NCBI RefSeq assembly: GCF_003858645.1
Contig: NZ_RQJP01000005.1
Coordinates: forward strand, 248,001-312,000
DNA length: 64,000 bases
Direction: 5' to 3'
Source of the DNA: Larkinella knui
Lineage (GTDB): Bacteria > Bacteroidota > Bacteroidia > Cytophagales > Spirosomataceae
A program made the translations under genes and the position numbers. Position 1 is the stretch's first letter. Every line of letters begins with the position of its first letter. Shown here in pieces: positions 33,705-42,409 of this stretch. The notes beneath the pieces were generated by a model that ran no database searches, was not told the origin of the DNA, and worked only from the letters and a program-made list of their open reading frames with translations.

Positions 33705-36299
33705 ATGAAACCGCCCCAACTCGCCGACCGTCTGCTTAAACTCTTCTGTGCTCCCAACCGGCTGGAGGAGATTCAGGGGGATTTGCACGAGGAGTTTGCT
33801 TATCAGGTTCGGCGAGTTGGCGAACGGCGGGCCAAGTGGCGGTATTGGTGGGATGTGCTGGGATTCATCAAACCGTTTGCTATTAAGAAAGACTATTCAA
33901 CAACACAGCTAACGAACCCGATTATGCTCCGGAATCATTTCAAAATTGCCTGGCGGAATCTCATCAAGAACAAAGGCTATTCGACCATCAATATCAGTGG
34001 ATTATCGGTCGGTATGGCCGTTGCCATACTCATTGGCCTGTGGATCTATGATGAGTTATCATTCGATACGTATCATCAGAACCACGACCGGATTGCGCAG
34101 GTGCTGGAAAACCAGACGCTCGAACAGGGCATCGAAACCTATGGGGCATTGCCATTTCCGTTGAGCCGGGAACTGCGGACCAACTACCCGGACGACTTCA
34201 AATCCGTCGTGGCTTATTCCTGGGCGGAGCAGATTCTGGCGTTTCAGGATCGGAAATTTACCCGGGGCGGGAGCTTTGCCGAACCGGAGTTCCCGGAAAT
34301 GATGACCCTGAAAATGCGCAGCGGCACGCGCCTTGGTCTGAAAGATCCGGCTTCGATTTTGCTTTCCGAATCAACCGCCAAAGCCCTTTTTGGTGACACT
34401 GATCCGCTGCATAAAACCATTAAAGTCGGCAACAAATACACGGTGCAGGTCACGGGCGTCTACGAAGATTTGCCGCACAATACCTTGCTCAAGGGCCTGG
34501 GTTTCGTGGCACCCATCGAACTGATTTTCTCCGATGATACGGACCATTCGTACATGAATAACTGGGGCAGCAGTTCCTTCGAGATTTTTGCGCAACTCAA
34601 TCCCAACAGCCGGTTTGACGATGTTTCCCGGAAAATTAAGGACGTCTTTCGCCACCATACGGAAAGTAAATCGCAACCGGCCCTCTTTTTACATCCCATG
34701 AGCCGGTGGCATTTGTATTCGGAGTTTAAAAACGGGGTGAGCACTGGCGGACGCATTCAGTTTGTCTGGCTTTTTGGCCTCATTGGCGTTTTTGTGCTGT
34801 TGCTGGCGTGCATCAACTTCATGAATCTCAGCACCGCCCGTTCGCAGAAACGGGCGAAGGAAGTTGGCATTCGGAAAGCAATTGGTTCGCAGCGCAGCCA
34901 GATTATCGGCCAGTTTTTTAGCGAATCGTTTCTGGTCGTGGCCCTGTCGTTTGTGCTGTCCTTCGCTTTGGTGCAACTGGTGCTGCCGGTTTTTAACGAA
35001 GTGGCCGACAAGCAGATGACCATGCGGTGGTCGGATGCCCGGTTCTGGTTGTTGAGCCTCGGCTTTAGTCTTTTTACGGGCGTTGTAGCGGGTAGCTATC
35101 CGGCGCTCTATCTGTCTTCTTTTCAGGCTGTTAACGTGTTGAAAGGGAGGTTTGCTATGGGGCGTTTGGCGTCTATCCCCCGCCAAGTGCTGGTGGTGGT
35201 TCAGTTTACGGTTTCGGTGACGCTCATCATCGGAACGCTCATTGTTTTCCGACAGATTCAATTCGCCAAAAACCGTCCGATCGGTTATAACCGCGAAGGA
35301 TTGATTAACATCGCCATGAATACGCCCGAACTTCAGGGTCGATATGATATACTCCGAAACGAGTTGCTGGCCACCGGAGCCGTTGCCAACATGGCCGAAG
35401 CGTCGAGTCCGGCCACCAACATCTGGTCATCGGCCAATAACCTGGAATGGCGGGGTAAGAATCCGAATCAGACCTCCGCTTTTGGAACCATCTGTGTGAC
35501 CCCGGAATTCGGCGATGTGGTGGGATGGAAAATTAAGGAGGGCCGCGAATTCTCCCGCCAGTTTCCGACGGATTCAATGACGTTTGTCCTCAACGAAGCG
35601 GCCGTTAAACAAACCGGACTTAAAAAACCGGTCGGCGAAACCATTCGCTGGCACGGTCAGAACTGGAAAATAATCGGGGTGGTGAAAGACATGGTGATGA
35701 AATCACCTTTTGATCCGGTGGTGCCGACGGTTTTTATGATGAACACCCACGAACGGACGCTGAACTCCATTCACATCAAACTGAATCCGGCGCTGAGTGC
35801 CGGAATGGCGTTGGAAAAACTGGAGACGGTATTCAAAAAGATCAATCCCGATGCGCCGTTCGAGTACAAGTTTGCCCATCAGGAGTTTGCGGCCAAATTT
35901 GCGGCTGAGGAACGCATCGGCAAACTGGCGGGTTTCTTCGCGGGTCTGGCCATCTTTATCAGCTGTCTGGGAATCTTTGGTCTGGCATCATTTATGGCCG
36001 AACAGCGCACCAAAGAAATTGGCGTTCGGAAGGTGCTGGGGGCCTCGGTGGCCAATCTCTGGGTTTTATTATCAAAAGATTTCGTGGTTTTGGTAATCAT
36101 CTCCTGTCTGATTTCTGCGCCCATTTCGTATGGTTTTCTGGAAGAATGGTTGCAGAAATACGAATACCGGACCGAAATTTCCTGGTGGATTTTTGTTGCT
36201 GCCGGTTTCGGGGCGTTACTTATTACGTTATTGACGGTGAGTTTCCAGAGCATCAAAGCCGCCCTGATGAATCCGGTAAAGAGTCTGAAAAGCGAATAA
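33705..36299 (+). CDS. Prefix-domain (type I) ABC transporter permease, array gene 12
   Basis: 864 residues. The prefix shows two substitutions in the core (APNRLEEIQGDLHEEF). The permease starts at Met74 (MLRNHFKIAWRNLIKNK). TM1 is followed by GLWIYDELSFDTYHQNHDRIAQV. FtsX 1 begins near residue 361 (CINFMNLSTARSQKRAKEVGIRKAIGS). The second periplasmic domain has VVKDMVMKSPFDP where most relatives have KDFHFQSLH. These features define class delta, shared with 42410 and 45125, which carry a type II prefix. It ends MNPVKSLKSE. Confidence 0.92.
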   Translation: MKPPQLADRLLKLFCAPNRLEEIQGDLHEEFAYQVRRVGERRAKWRYWWDVLGFIKPFAIKKDYSTTQLTNPIMLRNHFKIAWRNLIKNKGYSTINISGLSVGMAVAILIGLWIYDELSFDTYHQNHDRIAQVLENQTLEQGIETYGALPFPLSRELRTNYPDDFKSVVAYSWAEQILAFQDRKFTRGGSFAEPEFPEMMTLKMRSGTRLGLKDPASILLSESTAKALFGDTDPLHKTIKVGNKYTVQVTGVYEDLPHNTLLKGLGFVAPIELIFSDDTDHSYMNNWGSSSFEIFAQLNPNSRFDDVSRKIKDVFRHHTESKSQPALFLHPMSRWHLYSEFKNGVSTGGRIQFVWLFGLIGVFVLLLACINFMNLSTARSQKRAKEVGIRKAIGSQRSQIIGQFFSESFLVVALSFVLSFALVQLVLPVFNEVADKQMTMRWSDARFWLLSLGFSLFTGVVAGSYPALYLSSFQAVNVLKGRFAMGRLASIPRQVLVVVQFTVSVTLIIGTLIVFRQIQFAKNRPIGYNREGLINIAMNTPELQGRYDILRNELLATGAVANMAEASSPATNIWSSANNLEWRGKNPNQTSAFGTICVTPEFGDVVGWKIKEGREFSRQFPTDSMTFVLNEAAVKQTGLKKPVGETIRWHGQNWKIIGVVKDMVMKSPFDPVVPTVFMMNTHERTLNSIHIKLNPALSAGMALEKLETVFKKINPDAPFEYKFAHQEFAAKFAAEERIGKLAGFFAGLAIFISCLGIFGLASFMAEQRTKEIGVRKVLGASVANLWVLLSKDFVVLVIISCLISAPISYGFLEEWLQKYEYRTEISWWIFVAAGFGALLITLLTVSFQSIKAALMNPVKSLKSE

Positions 36300-36308
36300 C
36301 GAAAAAAT

Positions 36309-36391
36309 GATGGAAACACGGATTGAGCGGATTGCACCGATTTGCACCGATTAAAATCCGTTTTTTGATCCGTTTCATCCGCGCTCCCATC
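36309..36391. repeat. Intergenic inverted repeat, CGGATTGA family, copy 5
   Basis: GATGGAAACACGGATTGAGC at 36309 pairs with GTTTCATCCGCGCTCCCATC ending at 36391. It directly precedes the next ATG. Confidence 0.8.
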
Positions 36392-36406
36392 ACTACTAAA
36401 AAAACT

Positions 36407-39049
36407 ATGAAACCGCCCCAACTCGCCGACCGTCTGCTGCAAGTCTTCTGCGCTCCCCACCGGCTGGAGGAGGTTCTGGGGGATTTGCACGAGGAGTTTG
36501 CCTATCAAGTTCGGCGAGTTGGCGAACGGCGGGCCCGCTGGCGGTATTGGTGGGATGTGCTGGGTTTTTTAAAACCCCCGGCCGGATGGCCCTTTGCCGT
36601 CAGGCGTAAACCGGATCATTACGTTTCAACTTCCATTCTAAACCCAACTATGCTAGGTAATTACCTTAAAATTTCGCTGCGGAATCTCTGGCGCAACCGG
36701 CTTTCGAGCGTCATCAGTACGGTCGGATTGTCCGTCGGTCTGGCAAGCGGCCTGACGATTTTTCTGCTCGTCAACTGGCTGTTCAGCTTTGACCGCTATC
36801 ACACCAAGGCCGATCGCACCTACTGGATTGTGACCGACATTCGGCATGACAACCTGGTTCCGAGCGATGCCACACCCCGGCCACTGGGCGATGTGTTGCG
36901 CCGGGATTACCCGTTCGTGGAAACTGCCGTCCGCCTGGAACTGGCGTTCCGAAAAATCATCGGAACGCCCGATGGAAAAGGTGGTTTGGCGAAGAAGTTT
37001 GAAGAGTCGCGCAACATCGGCTTTGTCGAGCCGCAATTTTTTGAGGTTTTCGATGTGAAATGGGCAAAGGGTAACCCCAAAACCGCCCTGACCGCCCCGA
37101 ACACCGTTGTTTTGTCGGAACGCTACGCCCGGAAATACTTCGATGATGCCGACCCGATTGGCCGGACCTTACGGTTTGATAACCAGACGAATCTGACGGT
37201 TACGGGCCTCATCAAAAACCCGCCGTCCAATACCAAACTGCCGCTCGAAGTGCTGGTTTCCTACGCGACACTCCCCGGCTTAACGGGCGACTCGCACTTT
37301 CTGCAGCAGTGGGGCGGCCCCAACACGCTGTGTTTTGTGGCGCTTCGGGAAGGCGCGTCCGCTGCGCAGTTGGCCCGTGCTTTTGCCGCCATTCGCCGGA
37401 AATACCTGGCCGCACCGGAAGCAAAGCGGTTTGATTTTCGAGCGTTGCCCCTGAGCGACCTCAACCATAATCCCCAGTATGGCGGTCATGCTCCGCGACC
37501 CATTCTATACGCCCTCATCATCGTGGGCCTGTTTCTGGTTATGGCCGCCTGTATCAATTTTATCAACGTTGCCACGGCCAGGGCTATCAAACGGTCGAAG
37601 GAAGTGGGCGTGCGGAAAGCCATCGGGAGTACGCGTGGTCAGTTGATTGGGCAGTTTCTGACCGAAACGACCCTGGTCGTGCTGGCTGCCGTGGGGCTGG
37701 CGTTGCTGTTGACTCAGCTCAACCTGCCGTTGTTGAATACCGCCCTGGCGAAACTGAACGCCGATCTGTCGGTGCTGGATGTGTTTCGGCCCGGTTCGCT
37801 GCTGTGGTTTAGCGGCCTGGTGCTGGGGGTCATTCTGCTGGCAGGATTTTATCCGTCCGTGGTTTTGTCCCAGTTTAACCCCGTAGCGGCTTTGCGCGGG
37901 CGGATGACGACGCAGCAGGTCGGCGGGGTGTCGGTCCGGCGCGGACTGGTGGTCGGGCAGTTTTTCATTACGCAGCTTTTCGTCATTGGGGCCATCGTCG
38001 TGACGCGCCAGGTGCGGCATATGCAGCAGGCCGATCTGGGTTTTAATAAAGAATCGGTTTTGACCGTGCCGGTGCCGACCACCAACCCGGGCCAGCAGCA
38101 GACGCTGCGCGAACAACTGGCTCAAATTCCCGGTGTTGAACAAGTGGCGCTGGCGGGCGATCCCCCCGCTTCGTATCGCCGACCGCCGGTTCCGTTTACC
38201 TACGACCGCCACCCCGAACCGGAGAAATTTCCGGTTACCGTTAAAACCGGTGACAAAGACTATGTGTCGTTGTTTAAACTAAAGCTCATTGCCGGGCGCA
38301 ACTTTCAGACCAACGATTCGACCAACAACGAAGCGCTGGTCAATCAGGCCATGATCAGCCAGTTGGGCCTGCATTCGCCCGGCGAGATTCTGGGCAAACG
38401 GCTTGCGGTTTTTGGCAGTGACAAAACCGTTGTGGGCGTGGTGAGCGATTTTCAGGTGGGCAAACTACACGGCCGCATTCCACCAACGGCTCTGCTCAAT
38501 CGTCCTGCGGATTTTGCCATGGCGGCTCTGAAACTAACGCCGGCTACGCTGACGACAACGGTACAGGCGGTGGAAGACGTCTGGAATCAGCAGTTTCCGC
38601 AAAGTGTTTTCAGGGCGGCTTTTGTAGACGATCTGGTGAATGAATTTTACCTGACCGAACGGATTCTGCTCGGGCTGATTCAGGTGTTTTCGCTCGTAGC
38701 CATTCTGATGGGCTGTCTGGGTGTCTACGGTTTGGTGGCCTTTATGGCCGAGTCGAAGACGAAAGAAATCGGCGTTCGGAAAGTGCTGGGTGCCACTTCC
38801 GCTCAACTGCTGTGGCTGTTTGGACGGGAGTTCGGCAAACTGGTTTTGCTCGGCTTTCTGGTTGCCGCTCCGCTGGGCTGGTGGCTCATGAACACCTGGC
38901 TTCAGGGATACGAATACCGGATCGAACTGAGCTGGTGGATTTTTGCCCTGGCTGCTTTGCTAACGGCGGGGATTACCCTGCTCACGGTTTCGTACGAATC
39001 CGTCAAAGCCGCTTTGACAAATCCGGTGAAGTCGCTGCGTTCGGAATAA
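36407..39049 (+). CDS. Prefix-domain (type I) ABC transporter permease, array gene 13
   Basis: 880 residues from the ATG at 36407; the longer frame from 36323 is repeat sequence. The prefix core is HRLEEVLGDLHEEF, the only copy with L instead of Q at position 24. The PPAGWPFAVRRK extension is shared with 25563. The permease starts at Met82 (MLGNYLKISLRNLWRNR). FtsX 1, near residue 374, has CINFINVATARAIKRSKEVG and RKAIGSTRGQL; FtsX 2 has ESKTKEIGVRKVLGAT. It ends LTNPVKSLRSE. Class beta body. Last gene of the PadR-1 run; a 19-bp perfect inverted repeat follows. Confidence 0.92.
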   Translation: MKPPQLADRLLQVFCAPHRLEEVLGDLHEEFAYQVRRVGERRARWRYWWDVLGFLKPPAGWPFAVRRKPDHYVSTSILNPTMLGNYLKISLRNLWRNRLSSVISTVGLSVGLASGLTIFLLVNWLFSFDRYHTKADRTYWIVTDIRHDNLVPSDATPRPLGDVLRRDYPFVETAVRLELAFRKIIGTPDGKGGLAKKFEESRNIGFVEPQFFEVFDVKWAKGNPKTALTAPNTVVLSERYARKYFDDADPIGRTLRFDNQTNLTVTGLIKNPPSNTKLPLEVLVSYATLPGLTGDSHFLQQWGGPNTLCFVALREGASAAQLARAFAAIRRKYLAAPEAKRFDFRALPLSDLNHNPQYGGHAPRPILYALIIVGLFLVMAACINFINVATARAIKRSKEVGVRKAIGSTRGQLIGQFLTETTLVVLAAVGLALLLTQLNLPLLNTALAKLNADLSVLDVFRPGSLLWFSGLVLGVILLAGFYPSVVLSQFNPVAALRGRMTTQQVGGVSVRRGLVVGQFFITQLFVIGAIVVTRQVRHMQQADLGFNKESVLTVPVPTTNPGQQQTLREQLAQIPGVEQVALAGDPPASYRRPPVPFTYDRHPEPEKFPVTVKTGDKDYVSLFKLKLIAGRNFQTNDSTNNEALVNQAMISQLGLHSPGEILGKRLAVFGSDKTVVGVVSDFQVGKLHGRIPPTALLNRPADFAMAALKLTPATLTTTVQAVEDVWNQQFPQSVFRAAFVDDLVNEFYLTERILLGLIQVFSLVAILMGCLGVYGLVAFMAESKTKEIGVRKVLGATSAQLLWLFGREFGKLVLLGFLVAAPLGWWLMNTWLQGYEYRIELSWWIFALAALLTAGITLLTVSYESVKAALTNPVKSLRSE

Positions 39050-39057
39050 AAAAGTAG

Positions 39058-39125
39058 ACCATCGCATCCGGAATAACGAAGGCTGACCATCGGCGGAGCC
39101 ACGTCATTATTCCGGATGCGATGGT
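39058..39125. repeat. Perfect 19-bp inverted repeat after the PadR-1 operon
   Basis: ACCATCGCATCCGGAATAA (39058-39076) is perfectly inverted at 39107-39125 around a 30-nt loop. It lies nine bases past the stop of the last type I gene and before the PadR-2 promoter. Without a U-tract it is at best a factor-dependent terminator or an mRNA 3' end stabiliser. Confidence 0.7.
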
Positions 39126-39149
39126 ACCAAAACGGCCGGCAATCCCATT

Positions 39150-39266
39150 GTCCGTTTTTGGCAAAGTCATTGTCCAAAAGCGGACATCTTCGCAATCGAC
39201 TTATTCTGGGATCTGCATTTTAAGGCCATTCAAGGCCTTTTTTGTTAGTTGGCATTGCATTTGATC
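39150..39266 (+). promoter_or_regulatory. Sigma-54-like promoter with twin upstream palindromes, for the PadR-2 operon
   Basis: Palindromes GTCCG-TTTT-TGGCA (39150-39163) and GTCCA-AAAG-CGGAC (39172-39185) are 22 bp apart. Promoter TTGGCATTGCATTTGATC has GG at 39251-39252, N10, GA at 39263-39264. The palindrome-to-GG distance is 73 bp, one helical turn more than the 62-64 bp at the other five sites. Confidence 0.65.
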
Positions 39267-39293
39267 GACATTATCATATCATATAGATACGCC

Positions 39294-39632
39294 ATGAAAA
39301 GGGCTTTTTTGGGTGAGTTTGAAGAAGTGGTTTTACTGACGGTGGCCGTTCTGGACGAAAGTGCGTACGGCGTGACCGTCACGCAGGAAATCGAGCAGAA
39401 AACCGGACGGGCGGTGGGCTTCAGTACGGTTCACACGACGCTGCAACGGCTGGAGGAAAAGGGATACCTGTCATCGAAAATGAGTGGCGCAACCGCCGAG
39501 CGCGGTGGTCGCCGGAAGCGGTTTTTTAGTGTAACGGCGGCTGGCCGAAAAGCCCTGGTGGACGTAAAAAGCATTCGCGAGCAGTTGTGGGATGCGCTGC
39601 CCCCGCAAACGCTGCAATTGATGGGCGGGTGA
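39294..39632 (+). CDS. PadR-family transcriptional regulator, PadR-2
   Basis: 112 residues from the ATG at 39294 (MKRAFLGEFEEVVLLTVA). An upstream non-ATG codon at 39249 lies inside the promoter element and is rejected. It is the same length as PadR-1 and shares AYGV, VHTTLQRLEEKGYL and TAERGGRRKRFFSVTAAGR. It differs in the recognition-helix area (QKTGRAVGFSTVH versus EQTSRSVRLNQVH), consistent with separate DNA specificity. The first type II permease starts 16 bp after its stop, so tight co-transcription is likely. Confidence 0.9.
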   Translation: MKRAFLGEFEEVVLLTVAVLDESAYGVTVTQEIEQKTGRAVGFSTVHTTLQRLEEKGYLSSKMSGATAERGGRRKRFFSVTAAGRKALVDVKSIREQLWDALPPQTLQLMGG

Positions 39633-39648
39633 AAAATACGATCAAACT

Positions 39649-42291
39649 ATGAACCCCACCAACTCACCAAACCACCGGCCACCCCGCTGGGCCACCGCCC
39701 TGCTGGACTGGTGGGGTGATCCCGATACCGTCGAAGAAGTGCAGGGCGATTTGCTGGAACTGTACGATTACTGGGTCCAAACCGCCGGCAAACGCCAAGC
39801 CAATTGGCGGTATGGCCTGAGTGTGTTGAAGTTAGTGCGGCCCCTGGCGAAGCCGAAACGGTCGAATGAATACGCATCACCTTTTTTTCTGAATCCTGAT
39901 ATGATCCGGAACTACCTGAAAATCGCTTTCCGAACACTGGTTAAAAACAAGGCGTACAGCACCCTGACCTTGTTGGGGTTGGCCGTCGGGATGACGTGTG
40001 CCATTCTGTTGAGCCTGTACGTTCGTGACGAATTGAACTACGACCGCTATCACCAGCACGCCAACCGCATCAGCCGGCTCAACCTGCACATCAAATGGGA
40101 AGGAAACGAGTACAAGCTTGGCGTCGCATCCGCCCCGATGGGACCCGCCTTGCAGCGGGAGTATCCGGAAATCAGGCAGGTTCTGCGGGTACAAACCCGA
40201 AACGAGACCTTGTTCCGGGCGGGCGAAAACGTGTTGTACGCAAAGAATATTATTTACGCCGACTCGACACTGTTCACATTTTTCGATTACGAATTTATTC
40301 AGGGTAGCCCGCAAACGGCCCTTCTGAGTCCCAACAGCGTCGTTCTGACGCAAAAACTGGCCGTTAATCTGTTTGGCAAAACCGATGGCCTACTGGGTAA
40401 AGTGGTCCTGGTGAAAGACCAGGTGCCCGTTACGGTCGCTGGCGTGATTCGAGACGCCCCCGCCAATCATCATTTGAAATTTGAAGCCATTCTGCCGTAT
40501 TCCAATGAGAAACTAAACGGCATCAGCCAGAGCAAGTGGGACAGTTTTAACTCGATGACGTATGTCCTGCTGAATCAGGACAGCGATCGTGGGAAGCTGG
40601 AAGCCAAAATGCCCGGTTTTTACAAAAAATACATCGCCCGAACCATTGGCGACGTTGTCGGCAAGAAAGTTCAATTCGACATCACCTTTCAACCGCTCGC
40701 CGATATGCACCTTCGGTCAACGCATCTGATGGGCGAGGAGAACGGCGGCAATCTGGCGTATGTCTACACGTTTTCGGCGATTGGATTGTTTATTTTGCTG
40801 ATTGCGGTGGTCAACTACATCAACCTGGCCACCGCCCGGTCGGCCGGACGCGCCAAGGAAATCGGGGTTCGGAAAGCGATCGGTTCCCTTCAGTTTCAGT
40901 TGATGGGGCAGTTTCTGGCCGAATCCATGTTGTTGTCGTTTCTGGCTTTGGTGGCCAGTCTGGTATTGCTTTATGCGCTTTTACCCGGTTTCAATCTGAT
41001 GACCGCCAAAACGCTGACCATCGATCTGTGGAATATCCGGACGGTTCTGCAACTCACCGGTTTTGCGTTGGTAATCGGGTTTGTCAGTGGCCTTTACCCG
41101 GCCTTCATTCTTTCCCGCTTCAAACCGGCCGCCGTGTTGAAAGGGGCCTTTACAACCAGCGGCAAAGGCGCTTTGCTACGGAAATCGCTGGTGGTCGTGC
41201 AGTTTACCATTTCGATGGTCATGATTGTGGGGACCATCATCGTATACCGCCAGTTGCAGTTTATGCGGCACACCCAATTGGGATTCAATCAGGAGCAGGT
41301 GCTCTCCATTCCGCTCAAAATACCGTCTGTTCAGAAAACGATCACCATTCTGAAAAGTAAACTCCAGCAAAACCCGGTCATCAAAGGCGTGAGTTTAACC
41401 AACGGTGCGGTGGGGGGCGAAATAAACGACAAAAGCACGTTCAGCTTTTATGCGGGGGGAACCGAACAGTCGGTAAGCACCGAGTACTTTTCCGTCGACC
41501 ACGATTTTCTCAACGTACTGCAAATCAAGCTAAAAGAAGGACGCAATTTTTCGCCCGACCTGGCCAGTGATTCGGCCGGAGCGGTGCTCGTCAACGAAGC
41601 CATGCTCAAGCGGCTGGGCTGGAAAAACCGTACCGTCGGACTCATCGAGTTCGATACGAAAAAAATACCGGTTGCCGGGGTCATCCGTGATTTCCACCTG
41701 CGCTCCCTGCACAACAAAATTGAACCGCTGGTCCTGGTTTTACACCCCGACCGGGGCGACAACCTGCTGATTCGGGTGTCGCCACAGAACATACCGGCTG
41801 CGTTGGCGTATGTGAAGGCGGTTTATGAAGAGGTCAACCCCAACCAGCCGTTCGAATACACCTTTCTGGACCAGATTTTTGCGGAACAATACCGCTCCGA
41901 TGAACAGAAAGGCGGGCTTTTTATCGGCTTCTCGGGTATCGCCATCTTCATCGCCTGCCTGGGTTTGTTCGGGCTGGCGACGTTCACGGCGGAGCAGCGC
42001 ACCAAAGAAATCGGCGTTCGGAAGGTGCTGGGTGCGTCGGTGGCCAGCGTCGTGGCACTGTTGTCGAAAGACTTCCTGAAACTGGTCGGTATTGCCATTC
42101 TGATTGCCTCGCCGATTGCCTGGTACGGCATGAACCGCTGGCTCCAGGATTTTGCCTACAAGATCGATATCGAGTGGTGGGTATTTGCGCTGGCGGGTTT
42201 GCTGGCGATCGGCATCGCGTTGCTGACCATCAGCTTCCAGAGCATCAAAGCGGCTTTGATGAATCCGGTTCGCTCGCTACGCTCGGAATAA
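39649..42291 (+). CDS. Prefix-domain (type II) ABC transporter permease, array gene 14
   Basis: 880 residues. The N-terminus has an eight-residue extension, then the type II prefix: RPPRWATALLDWWGDP, DTVEEVQGDLLELYDYWV, NWRYGLSVLKLVRP. The permease starts at Met85 (MIRNYLKIAFRTLVKNK). FtsX 1 begins near residue 379 (VVNYINLATARSAGRAKEIG, VRKAIGSLQFQL). NIIYADSTLFTFFDYEF in the first periplasmic domain resembles 58276 (class gamma, loosely). FtsX 2 has EQRTKEIGVRKVLGAS. It ends MNPVRSLRSE. Its prefix is the most diverged of the four type II copies, and it is the copy adjacent to PadR-2. Confidence 0.92.
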   Translation: MNPTNSPNHRPPRWATALLDWWGDPDTVEEVQGDLLELYDYWVQTAGKRQANWRYGLSVLKLVRPLAKPKRSNEYASPFFLNPDMIRNYLKIAFRTLVKNKAYSTLTLLGLAVGMTCAILLSLYVRDELNYDRYHQHANRISRLNLHIKWEGNEYKLGVASAPMGPALQREYPEIRQVLRVQTRNETLFRAGENVLYAKNIIYADSTLFTFFDYEFIQGSPQTALLSPNSVVLTQKLAVNLFGKTDGLLGKVVLVKDQVPVTVAGVIRDAPANHHLKFEAILPYSNEKLNGISQSKWDSFNSMTYVLLNQDSDRGKLEAKMPGFYKKYIARTIGDVVGKKVQFDITFQPLADMHLRSTHLMGEENGGNLAYVYTFSAIGLFILLIAVVNYINLATARSAGRAKEIGVRKAIGSLQFQLMGQFLAESMLLSFLALVASLVLLYALLPGFNLMTAKTLTIDLWNIRTVLQLTGFALVIGFVSGLYPAFILSRFKPAAVLKGAFTTSGKGALLRKSLVVVQFTISMVMIVGTIIVYRQLQFMRHTQLGFNQEQVLSIPLKIPSVQKTITILKSKLQQNPVIKGVSLTNGAVGGEINDKSTFSFYAGGTEQSVSTEYFSVDHDFLNVLQIKLKEGRNFSPDLASDSAGAVLVNEAMLKRLGWKNRTVGLIEFDTKKIPVAGVIRDFHLRSLHNKIEPLVLVLHPDRGDNLLIRVSPQNIPAALAYVKAVYEEVNPNQPFEYTFLDQIFAEQYRSDEQKGGLFIGFSGIAIFIACLGLFGLATFTAEQRTKEIGVRKVLGASVASVVALLSKDFLKLVGIAILIASPIAWYGMNRWLQDFAYKIDIEWWVFALAGLLAIGIALLTISFQSIKAALMNPVRSLRSE

Positions 42292-42293
42292 AG

Positions 42294-42403
42294 GATTAAG
42301 GGTTAAGAGTTAAGAACAACCCGTCAATGATTGGCAATGCTACTTTTCCGAACTCTTTACTCTTCATTCTTAACTTTTAATTCTTAACTCTTCACGCTTA
42401 ACC
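42294..42403. repeat. Intergenic repeat, GTTAAGAGT family with CAATGATTGGCAATGCTAC core, copy 2
   Basis: GGTTAAGAGTTAAGAA at 42301-42316 faces several TTCTTAACTCTT units. The 34-bp core occupies 42318-42351. Confidence 0.8.
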
Positions 42404-42409
42404 AAAAAG

